Source: Odobenus rosmarus divergens (Eukaryota; Chordata; Mammalia; Carnivora; Odobenidae). Taken from it: a stretch of DNA of 64,000 bases. Of the stretch, positions 48,901 through 57,740 are shown piece by piece. Within the stretch, counting starts at the first letter, position 1, and every line of letters starts with the position of its first letter. The stretch covers positions 1-64,000 of the forward strand of contig NW_004450381.1 in the NCBI RefSeq assembly GCF_000321225.1, in the 5' to 3' direction. The notes beneath the pieces are model-generated. The model was not told where the DNA came from. It was given only the letters and a program-made list of their open reading frames with translations, and did not search any database. The position numbers and the translations under genes are program-made.

Positions 48901-51900
48901 CTTCAGAAGGGTCTCATCCAGAACCAGGATGTGGTGTTGGAAGGAAGTTGGAAAGAGGCCTGAGACCCTGGTGGGTAGAACTGGCTGGGAAGGGAAAGAC
49001 TGCAGGTGCCCATATCATGCCCCTCAAAATGCGCCCCCAGCCATTCCCCAGCAGAGAGCATCACCACACCCTGGATAGGCCCCCACCCCACCCAAAGGGT
49101 TTGATTCTCCTTCAGGCCAAAGATGAGGAGACTTGGGAACAGGAACCATAAGATCCCGAACTGCAAGAGGTGTACCCAGCTTCTTTTCTACAAATGAAAC
49201 AGGAAACCAGGCCCGAGGACACAAAGCAGGCTTGGCCCCCACCATTGTTTCCAGCTACCTAGCCCAGCCACACGACTCATAGGTGCCCACCTGCAGGTAG
49301 AGCCAGATCCGCCAGCCTATCACCCTCCTGCCCTTTCTACCAGTTCGGAACCCAGGTCTCTGGGTGGAGAGCCTCTGCAGGTGGCCCTCCTATAGGCGGC
49401 CTTGCAGGATGGCCAGCTGGGATGGACCTGGAAGCCCTGACCACTTTCTGCGCTGCCCTGGCTGTGGTTGAGAGTCTGGTTTTAGGGCCACACGAAGCTG
49501 GACTTGATGCCTGTGTGACTTTGGGCACAGAACTTAACCTCTCTGACTTTCAGACTCCTGATTTGTAGAATGGGGCCCAAGGGTCTGGAGGGAGTATTAA
49601 GAAAACCAAGATGTCTCCCAAGACGTCGTTTGGCACGAACTCTGAGCTCAGCCAAGGCCATAGACTGCTCTCCAGCCCATGCTGTGCAGGTTCCAGGAAG
49701 CCCCTGAGTTCCACTGGTCCTGCCTCCCGCCCCCAGCATGGCTGGTACCTAGGCCCCACCAGCAGAGCTACCCTTGGCAGGATGGAGTGCACGTGGCTTC
49801 AGCAGGACCATGAAGCGGAGACTGTGGGTCAGCTGCCTTTCCTCTGGGAGGGCTGACAGACGAGGCCAGGTTGGGGCAGCGGGGCAAGCCCACCCTCTCC
49901 AGAACTTACAAAAGTGAGATGAGGAGGAAAATGGCCTGGCGCAGGGGACAGTTCCCACACTTGAGCTATAAGTTAGTGAGACCCTGGGGAGCCAGGCCAC
50001 AGGCTGGGCCAGGCCCCTTAGCAAGCGGACCTTGCTTCGGGCTGCCCCTTCTAGAGATCACTGTCATTGCAAACAAAACCGCCATGATTCAAACCGTGTG
50101 ATCTTGAACCTGCCCATGCCAATGCAGCAAAGCAGCCTGGGAGAACTGCTTGCTCACTGTGCCCAAGTCCGCATTCTCTCTCCAATCCAGCCTGGGGGCT
50201 GCCTACCATACCACTTGGGATCCTATACTTCCCTGCTCTCCTCCTGCCCCCCCCCATACCCCTCCTCTGGTTTCTGCCCCCTTCCTTGGCTCTGTCATCT
50301 CCTCTCCTCTGTCCACTCCCTCAGGAAGCTCCCTGGGGCCCATCTAGCTGAGGTGCTGAGAATGCTCAGAGCCCTCCAGTGGGGCCGACCTCCCCAGACT
50401 GAATGCCTAGCCGCCCCCAAACGAAGACTTCCCCATCTCAGGTAGTGCAGTCCTTCCAGGCTGGGAGCCCGAAACTCCAGAGGCATCAGCCCTACAATGA
50501 CTGAGACAGCACACACCCGATTCATGGAGAAACACACCGCTCTACCTTCCAAACTGGATCTAGGATGGGACGAGCCACTTCTCCCTCCTCTGCCCCAGCC
50601 TTGTGAGAGCCACCCTCATTCTCCCTGGTTTCTCCTGACTGACTTCCTAGCTGGTTCCTCCTTTTAACCTCCTGAGCCAAGTTCATCTGCCACTTGGCAG
50701 CCAAACCTGGTCAGATCCCAACCCTCCTCTGTGCAATGCCCCTGGGGGTTCCCATGGCCCTCAAAGAAAAAGCCCAGGTCCCCAGAGCAGTGGGCAGACC
50801 CGCTGTGGCCTGCCCACCCTCATTCTTTGGCCTCTCCTCCACCATCCCCCTCCCAGGCTCTGCCCAGCCCCCATGGCTCCTTTCTGTGCTTCCAGAAGCC
50901 CCTGGCACTTAGAGCCTTGCCCCCAGACACCAAAGGGCTCCACCTTCTCTCCTGCATATCTCTGCCCACTCATCACCCCTCAGTGGGTGTCCCCAGATCA
51001 CCCTAAAGGATACAGCACTCCCCAACTGAACACTTCCTCCCCAGCACTTGCTAGATGTCAGATGACTTGCTGTAAGTCTCCTCCACTGCCGGGACAGTGG
51101 TATTTGTCTCAGCCGCTGTATGGCTGCACCAACCACAGGCCTGGCACACACAGTAGGTGCATGGGATTTTACTGGCTGAGTGTATGCTCCCTCTTCCGGT
51201 TCTCCTGCCTCTGGAGAAAAGGAACCCCCCGTGGAAGCCTTGGACCGGTAATGAAAGAGATGGCCCAGACCCTGGGTGGGCAGTGGCCAGAGGTGGCTGT
51301 CCTTCCCATAAACCAGCTCCACATATAATCGCAATCATCCCCTCTCCACTCCATGAGGGGGGTACCACCAACAACCCCGTTTGACAGAGTCAGAGACACG
51401 CCCAGAGAGGTTAAGCGATTTGTCCTGGTCCGCACAGGTGGGGAGAAGTGGCACCAGGACCGCAAACCCAAACCCGGTGTCTGGGCTACTGAAACAGACC
51501 GCCTCGTGGGGAGGTGCCCGGGCAACGGGACGCGGGAGCGAAGGGTTCAGGCTCCCGACAGCTCGAGCCTGCCACCGGAGCCCCCAGCACGGAGCCCCAT
51601 CGGGGAAGGAGGGCTGAGGCGGAGAGACAGGGCCGGCAGCGATCGCGCCCTCCCCCTCTCCAGGCACGGCCCCGCCCGTCACTGCCACTGCATTCCTGGG
51701 GCCGGGGAGGCCCGGGAGGCGGCGGCGGCGTCGATGTGAAGCAGATGGCGGGCCAGGCCGGCCCCCGCCCCGGAGGCGGGGCTCGCAGTGGGGAGGGGTC
51801 TGCGCGCCTCGGGATCCGAGCTCGGAAACCCCGCGCGGCCCCCTGGCAGCCCCTTGTCTGCGGCGACCGCCAAGCCCCCGGACGCGGCCTCCTAGGGCCC

Positions 51901-53053
51901 TGCGGCTCAGGGCACCCCGACGGGACGCAGCCTGGGGCCCTGTGGCCGCCTCTCCAGCTTCCCGCCCGCCCGGCGCATCCCCCCCCCCACAACAGCCCCG
52001 GCTTGAGCCAAGGCACCCCCATACGCCGGCTCCTTGGCCCCAGGTGGAGATGCCCTTGACCTCGCTATGGCCTCTGACCGGCCGACCAAGTCCTCCGAAC
52101 CCTGCCCCACTCCTAGCGTCCTGTCCTCCGCTCTTTTTCCTCCGCGCAAGATCTTCGGCCCGCCGCTCTCCGGCCGGGCCTGCCCACTGCCTGTCCCACG
52201 CTGGCTTCCCCAGCCGGCACCTCGTGGAGTCCCACGTCTGTGCGGCCCCTCCGAGCACCCAGTATCCCCACCCGGGAGTTCCATATCCGTCGGACCCCGG
52301 TGCACGTCATTGTCCTTTCGAATCCTGCTTCTGGTCCACTTTGGGAGCAGGCTCCTCAGTGCCCACCTCCATCACCACCCTCTTCCCACCCGCGCCTACT
52401 TCTAAGACACAAATCCCTCCTTCCGAGTCGCGCCAGCCTCAAGGTTCGCCGGCTCCCGCCTCTCAGGAGCGCTGCTCCATCTCCACTCGACCCTCACCCT
52501 CCCTCCCGGCTCGAGCCACACTGGTGCCCGGGGCCTTTGCAAATGCCCTTCCATCGGCTTGGAATGCCCTTCCCCGACTTCTCCCTATGCCTTCGCAACC
52601 CAGCCCAAGCGTTCCTTTTTCTCGGTCTGAAATCTCAGACACGGTATGTCACCCCTCGGGACCCCCACTGCACTCCATTCTCCCCTCGGCTGACTTCGCG
52701 TCTGGGGTAACGTCGGATGCACCGTTGTGGCCCGGCGCCCAGGCTCGGCCTGGAGAGGAGTTGGCGTCGGCGAGGGCGGCGGAAAGGACTAGAGAGGTTA
52801 GCTTAGGAAGGTACCGGACGCCCCCTCCCCTCGGCCCCGAGCGCCCCCCTCGGCCCCCTCCCCCAGCCAGGCCGGGCTCCTACCCGGGCGCGCGGCACAC
52901 GTTGCGGCCGCGCGGGTTCAGCTCCTGGGGCGCCGCGGGGCCGGGCAGCAGCCAGAGCAGCAGGAGCAGCAGCAGCGGCAGCAGCGGCGACGGCGGCCCC
53001 CCGGCTCCCCGGCGCCGCGCCGGCCCGGCCCCCCGGGGCCCTGCGCCCTCCAT
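41998..53053 (-). CDS. SCARF2: SCARF2, scavenger receptor class F member 2 (11 exons, 870 aa)
   Basis: Coding exons in transcript order: 53053-52884, 47904-47846, 47729-47628, 47435-46916, 46785-46567, 46435-46307, 45688-45585, 45504-45387, 45188-45058, 43870-43718, 42905-41998. They total 2613 nt (870 codons plus stop), with GT-AG and matching phase at every junction. The protein has a Leu-rich signal peptide (core about 23-36), an extracellular region of tandem Cys-rich EGF-like repeats (about 53-434), one membrane segment (442-466, ending in a CCCAC cluster) and a 404-residue cytoplasmic tail rich in Pro, Ser, Arg and Lys. Length and order match human SCARF2 (SREC-II, about 870 aa, recalled). 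The family mediates adhesion, including binding to SCARF1; loss of human SCARF2 causes Van den Ende-Gupta syndrome. No disruption is seen. Confidence 0.97.
43225..43320 (-). repeat. MIR fragment in SCARF2 intron 10
   Basis: 'aaggctcagagaggttagtc' and 'tgcccaaggtcacccagg' are MIR core words. Confidence 0.7.
43718..43870 (-). CDS. SCARF2: SCARF2 exon 10
   Basis: A 153-nt exon (acceptor ttccccag, donor gtgagt) encodes AHHDLDNTLNCSFLEPPSG through SFSSFDTTDEGPVYCVPHE, a Ser-rich tail segment with possible phosphosites. Confidence 0.95.
44283..44474 (-). repeat. CAN-SINE in SCARF2 intron 9
   Basis: Flanked by cagctgttttccatctt (from 44266) and cagctgtttccatcttt (from 44475). It is the only CAN-SINE I find between 36,739 and 61,147, and lies in the SCARF2 sense orientation. 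Confidence 0.93.
45058..45188 (-). CDS. SCARF2: SCARF2 exon 9, basic juxtamembrane tail
   Basis: A 131-nt exon (acceptor ttactcag, donor gtaagg) encodes PRPRRELTLGRKKAPQRLC and RISMKLPRIPLRRQKLPKVV, a strongly basic cytoplasmic segment conserved with human. Confidence 0.95.
45387..45504 (-). CDS. SCARF2: SCARF2 exon 8, transmembrane segment
   Basis: A 118-nt exon encodes ETNQRKG, then the hydrophobic run VMGAGALLALLLGLLLSLLG, then CCCACRGKDPARR. Basic residues after the run fit a type I orientation; the juxtamembrane cysteines are candidate palmitoylation sites (inference). Confidence 0.95.
45585..45688 (-). CDS. SCARF2: SCARF2 exon 7, last EGF-like repeat
   Basis: A 104-nt exon (acceptor cccgcag, donor gtgagt) encodes CNLTCPPGLHGVDC and CSCHEDSCDPVTGACRL, the last Cys-rich repeat before the membrane. 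Confidence 0.95.
46307..46435 (-). CDS. SCARF2: SCARF2 exon 6
   Basis: A 129-nt exon encodes CETKCSNGTYGEDCAFVCAD through LCSPGVHGP. The acceptor is tttcgag, an unusual but valid AG after a pyrimidine/CG run, and the donor is gtgagt. Confidence 0.93.
46567..46785 (-). CDS. SCARF2: SCARF2 exon 5
   Basis: A 219-nt exon (acceptor ccccag, donor gtgagc) encodes CGQCKGQQPCTVAEGRC through CNAGWIGDR, continuing the EGF-like array. NGT in CEPGWNGTKC is a possible glycosylation site. Confidence 0.95.
46916..47435 (-). CDS. SCARF2: SCARF2 exon 4, tandem EGF-like repeats
   Basis: The largest ectodomain exon, 520 nt and about 173 residues, carries four EGF/laminin-EGF-like repeats. Examples are CEPGWWGAQC, CHAGWWGRSC, CRERTFGARC and CEPGYRGKYC. 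The high CpG content opens long shadow frames on both strands. Confidence 0.95.
47628..47729 (-). CDS. SCARF2: SCARF2 exon 3
   Basis: A 102-nt exon (acceptor tccgcag, donor gtgagc) encodes VCEGNSTCSENEVCV then RPGECRCRHGYFGANCDT, one EGF-like repeat. NST is a possible N-glycosylation site. Confidence 0.95.
47846..47904 (-). CDS. SCARF2: SCARF2 exon 2
   Basis: A 59-nt exon (acceptor ctgcag, donor gtgagt) encodes SQEPTCCAGWRQQGDECGV, the Cys-rich start of the ectodomain that resembles the EMI/EGF-like entry of SREC proteins. Confidence 0.93.
49465..49575 (+). repeat. MIR
   Basis: 'ctgtgtgactttgggcacag' and 'aacttaacctctctgacttt' are diagnostic. Confidence 0.75.
51340..51480 (-). repeat. MIR
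   Basis: 'agacacgcccagagaggtta' and 'agcgatttgtcctggtccgc' in minus orientation. Confidence 0.65.
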
Positions 53054-53600
53054 GCGGCGCGGGGCAGGCGCGGGGCGGGCGCGGGCGCGGGTGCGGCCGC
53101 AGCGAGAGCGGCCGGAAGCGGAGTGCGCGGCCGGGCGGGGGGCGGCAGGAGGGGCGCCGGGCCGGGCAGGAAATTCCACATCGGCTCCCTGATCCCGGGC
53201 CAGCCGCGGCCGGCCAGGCGGCAGCGCCCGCCCCGCGCGCCAGACCCCACCCTCCGGCCGCGCCACCGCCCCTCCGCGCGGCCCCCGCCCCCACGCGGCC
53301 GCTCGCAAACTTGGGGGAGAACTTGGAGGAGGCCCGGGGAGCGTTGGGAGAGGGAGGGTCCCGGGCGGGAGGGGGGCCCCTCCCAAGGAATCCCCAGTCC
53401 CCGAGCCTTTCCCCTCCCTCTCCAGACACCCATCAGAGAAGTCACCCCTGCGCGCTCAGTGCGCGGCCAGGCCCGGGGCGGGAAAGGGGGTGAGGGTCGA
53501 GCACGCGACGCCCCAAACCTCCCCCGGCCCGCTGCGCCTCGGAACCGGCCGGGGGAGGGCGGCCCGAAGACGGCCCAGATCAAGGCCGCAAGCCGGCCTC
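52700..53600 (-). promoter_or_regulatory. SCARF2: SCARF2 CpG-island promoter and 5' UTR
   Basis: A CpG- and GC-rich block surrounds and precedes the SCARF2 start codon. No TATA box is seen, and several GGGCGG-type GC boxes are present on either strand. The transcription start is not defined; it probably lies within a few hundred bases above 53,053. Confidence 0.65.
52884..53053 (-). CDS. SCARF2: SCARF2 coding exon 1 (signal peptide)
   Basis: The ATG at 53053 begins MEGAGPRGAG and leads into PLLPLLLLLLLWLLPG, a clear signal-peptide core, with likely cleavage near PAAPQ (about residue 42). It ends in RGRNVCRAPG before the donor gtaggag. The leucine run is coded by an interrupted CTG/CAG tract. 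The frame stays open upstream to an ATG at 53386; I chose 53053 because it places the signal peptide near the N-terminus and matches the human start. Confidence 0.93.
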
Positions 53601-56600
53601 AGCTCCCCGCCGCGAAGCCCTTGTAGAGCTGGGCTGCGATGTTGGCTCCTCAGGCTCACTTCGGGTGCAAAGCCTGCAGAGGACACCGGAACAGGATGCT
53701 TGAGGCCTCTGGGTCGACTCGATCTGCACCTGAGCCCTGGGCAAAGGGTGTCTCCGCGGAAGGTAGAAGGGCCCAGCAGTGGGCTCTGATAGAGTGTGGA
53801 GGGAAATGCAGTTGGGGGCAAAAGCAGAGAGAGGAGAGGGGAGTACTCCAGGACTGGGAGACCCTGCAGTCCTCCTCCAGTGCCGATGGGGGAGTTGGGG
53901 AGAGAAATTCTACTTGAGAAGGCTGTTGGATCACCAGAGGTAAAAGTCCAGAAGGTGGAGGCTTGGGGGGTCCTGCATTAGGAAAAGTGGGGTGAGAGCA
54001 TAAAGAGGAGCAGGGGCCGTGGGGGAGGGGAGCAATGTGGAGAGAGGAACAGGGTGAGAAGGGGAGAGGGAGGAAGAGGAGCTCTGGGTCTGGGAAGCAG
54101 AGGAGTTGCCTGTGCTCTGGGACACAGACCCAATCCCAGAGACCATGGGGCAAGGGAAAGGTGGGCAGGCCTGGGCATGGAAAACAAAGGGGGGCATCCA
54201 GGTCCCAGCAAAGATGAGCTTGTCTTTGGCAGACTTGGGAGTTGGTGGGAAGACCTGTGCAGGGAGAGGACACCTGCCTTCTCTTGAAGAACAGGCTGCA
54301 TACAGGCTCCCTGAGGAGGAAGGGAGAGGTGGTGCCCTTCCTCAGTCAAGTGGAGGTGGTCAGAGTGGAAGGGGGGCTGAAGGAGGGGCTTGGGATAACG
54401 GCCACTGAAAGGCCCAAGGCTGTGGACATCACCAGGTTGGCTGGGCCAGAGGCCTGTCCAGGGCAGGCTGGCGGAGGGAAGGAGCAGAAGCGGGAACTTC
54501 AAAGGTTAGGGCCCCTCCCTCAGCCATGCTGGTGCAGGAGGGAGGCCAGAGGCAGGCAACAGCTGGGTGGACTGGAAGGGGTAGTTGCACCCCTGAGATC
54601 ACAAATGCAAACACTTCTTGGGGACAAGTAAACAGGCCAGCTACTTGTGGGCAGCTCCACCTGGGCACAGCCCTGACCTCAGCGGTGCCCTCCCAGTGCC
54701 CGGGGCCCCTCCCAAAAGGCCCCCGTAGACTGCCAGCAAGAGGGGCCAACAGAGGTCCCGGCTTTAGAAGCACACACCCAGCTGGCCTGAGTTCATGGAC
54801 AAGCACCTCAAACTCCCTCCCCTTCTTTCCCTTCCCGGCTTGCCACCCCCAAATTCCCTCCTCTGTGAAGGGCACCAGCTGGATGATGCCCCCACTCCAT
54901 GCCAATGCCAGGACCTCACGAGTGTCTCAAATCTCTACCTACCCCATCAGCGTATCACCCGGAGCCGTCTTTCTAATCACATCTGGCTGCGCCCCACACT
55001 CACAGGACTGTCCCCGGCCTCATCTCACTCAAGACCCACAGTAGTCCTCCACATGTGTCCCATCATAGCCACCCCCCAGTTGATGGCAAGTTCAGGGTTG
55101 AACACAGGGCCCATGTCTGTCCCAGCCACCGTCACATGCCGATCAGGAGACTGAGAAGTGCGAATGAATGTCTGTATGGCTGGCCTGGTGCCAGGTGAAT
55201 ACCATGATGAGGAAGCTGTGGGTTCACGGGCACCCACAGATGACTAACAACCACACAGCTACCCCATGGGGGTCTGGAGCCTGGGCCAACTGATTCCAGC
55301 CAGGATGGCTTCCCGGGGGGACTTGAGAGGGCGAGGATTTTGCAGGCGGAAAGGGATGAGCGCCAAGCTGAGTGAAGGCATGATGTAGGGCCTCTCTGAG
55401 AGCCTGCCAGGCTGCCTAGGTCCCGGGACAGGTGCTGAGAGGGGAAGCCATGAAGGCCCCCAAGCTGGACAGTGGCAGGACTCCTTTCAGGACTCGAGTC
55501 TACCCCACCCCCTGCTCCACGGGGCCTCACAGACCCTCTTCTCCACCCTCCCCCCACCCCACCCCCCGCAGAGCAGAGCTTTCTTACAAAGCTGTGGACG
55601 CACCCTGAAGGCTCTGGGGGGGGCGGGTGACACCAGCAAGGCTGGGACACACTGGAGGGGGATGGCATCTCTGGTGCTCCTCCTTCTCAGGAACTCTGGG
55701 ATCTGCAAGAACTGCGGCCCTGGCCTGCAAGGTAGTGGCAGAGACAGGAAATGCTGGCTCCCTACTGTGAGCCCCTGAGCAGGGGAGAGGACACTGAAGA
55801 ACGTGGCCACACTGTCCCACTGGAAGTGACCCACTAGGGTCAACACTGGGATTGCCACCCGAGCTAGAAGTGCATGATGTCACGTTGGGCTTAGGGAGTG
55901 GGGGCATATTTTTGCAGGGGTACCCGAGCCCCAAGAGACAGGAAGATCATACACTGATCCTAGGGGCAGGAAGCAACTCGCACTGGCCTCACACCAGAGC
56001 CCAAAGTCTTCAGGGTGTCTGGACCCCACCCCCTTCCTCCCATCAGGCAGCACACACTGCCCCTCCGCCCTCCTCCATCCACGACAGTTTGCCAGCGGCC
56101 ACAGGCTCTGGGCAAGGCACTGGGGTACAGAAAGAAGACGCAGTCTTCCTCATGCTCTGCCCAGGAAACTTGGGAAGTCACAGATCATCTGTGCAGGTTG
56201 CTCCCTGCCCTTGGGGCTTTGCAAGAGCAGAAGCTGCAGCAGGAGGAGGGGTGTTCAGGTGGAAGCTTGGCCGTGCAGAAGCAAGGTAGGTGCTGGAAGC
56301 CCAGCCCACTCGCGGGTGGCCCCGAGAGGTTGCCACCCACTGCACCAGCATGACCCTTGAGACGATGTGCTAAGAACTCAGCTGGCGACCCTCTAGGAAA
56401 AGGCAGCTCCCCTTCCCACCCCTGCCACACTCAGATCCAGCAAGCAGGGGGGAGCCTGTGGTGACTGGGTCTCCCTCCCCAGGCATGGGGCTTACCGAGC
56501 TGGACTGAAGTTCAGAGAAGAGCACCTCACCGGAGAAGGTGCTCCGGCAGGCCAGGTGACTGCCTCTCGGCAGACCAGGGCGGGTTTCCAGGTTCCCCAG

Positions 56601-56780
56601 TAACAGCCTTGGTAGCTGGGGGTGTACTGTGCTTTTGCCTCGGATGGGGGCTCCTGGCCTGCCACTGCCACTCGGCAGCTCTGAGCCCGGAAGGCCACAG
56701 GCAGCCACAGACGACAGCCTTGCACGGGCTGTGGACGGATGGTGAGGCCACGGCCCCAGGAAAACAATCCACACCTTTTG
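53600..56780. other. Intergenic between SCARF2 and KLHL22
   Basis: No exon, RNA gene or clear repeat is recognised. Open frames are numerous because the sequence is GC-rich, but none has a domain. Confidence 0.45.
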
Positions 56781-56788
56781 TAAGATGA

Positions 56789-57374
56789 TTTATTTCATTT
56801 ATCAACAACATGGGGTCAGAAAAGCCCAGCTGTAGGGGATCTTTTATTACTAAAACCAGTCTCGGGCAACTCTATGTATCTCTATTCCTTTTCCAGGCCT
56901 TGGGAGCTTGCAATAGCTCAAGCCTCTGGATGCTGGGCAGGCGACAGGCTCACTCCACCCTCTCCCTGCCCACGGAAGGGGGCACAGTGTGCCTCGGCCC
57001 CCTCACCCACGGGGCCAGTCCCCAGGTCCCTTTGGAGAAGGGTGCCCTCTCAGCACAGCAGGGAGGAGAACCAGGTACTGGGGAGTCCACGACAGCTGAT
57101 GTCGCCATGCCCCATCCAAGCTGAGGAGGAGCGGGCCCGGTAAACTCCTCCAGAGAACCAGAGCCCTCCGCAAGCATCCCTGCTGTAGGGTGATCACAGC
57201 CAAGGATGTGCAGAGCCCCCCAAGCAGCCGCTGTAGGCTGGCGGGCAGGCAGGCGGGAAGGATGGGTGGCAGGAGCTGGCAAGCAGGCAGTGCCAGCAGG
57301 AGGGGGGCCACCTGGGGGCCCCACTGTCCTAAGAGCTCCCGCCACCTCCCCTTCTGACACCGGGTGCTGGAGCC
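56789..57374 (-). other. KLHL22: KLHL22 3' UTR and poly(A) signals
   Basis: About 0.59 kb follows the stop. AATAAA occurs on the minus strand at 56848-56843 and 56794-56789; either could direct cleavage. Confidence 0.7.
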
Positions 57375-57740
57375 CTAGTCCTCGCTCGAGTTGTCAAACT
57401 CCTCCCAGTCAGACACGCTCATCACCTCGGAGGCGAAGTCCGGGTCGGCCTGGCTGCGGTCGGGGGTCCCACGAGGCGGCTCGAGGAGCAGGGAGCGGGG
57501 CAGGGTGAGCACGCAGGCTGCCAGGCCTGAGATGGAGTTGTCTAGCTGCGGCCCCTCCTCCCAGCAGTCCTTCTCCACGTCGTAGATGTGCACGTAGCCC
57601 GTGCGGCTGCCGCGGTTGTGCGAGCGGCCACCCAGCACGTAGATCCTGGTGTCCAGCACAGCGATGCCAGGCTCACCGTGCCCAGCTGGGAGCGGGCAGA
57701 CAGAGGACCACTGCCCAGACGTGCAGCCGTAGCAGGCCAC
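57375..57740 (-). CDS. KLHL22: KLHL22 terminal coding exon
   Basis: After acceptor 'ggcgttgcag' it encodes VACYGCTSGQWSSVCPLP, the final Kelch repeats, and an acidic tail ending NSSED. The stop TAG is at 57377-57375. Confidence 0.96.
   Translation of the reverse strand: MACYGCTSGQWSSVCPLPAGHGEPGIAVLDTRIYVLGGRSHNRGSRTGYVHIYDVEKDCWEEGPQLDNSISGLAACVLTLPRSLLLEPPRGTPDRSQADPDFASEVMSVSDWEEFDNSSED

Larger units (their letters stand above)
47905..52883. other. SCARF2: SCARF2 intron 1
   Basis: The largest intron, about 5 kb. It contains MIR pieces at about 49465-49575 and 51340-51480 and no other repeat or exon that I can support. GC content and CpG density rise towards exon 1. Confidence 0.6.

Noticed and set aside
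51942..53192. 416-codon plus-strand frame antisense to SCARF2 exon 1 and promoter
   Set aside because: GC-driven open frame with low-complexity Pro/Ser/Ala content. No homology is recognised, and exon 1 of SCARF2 explains the locus.
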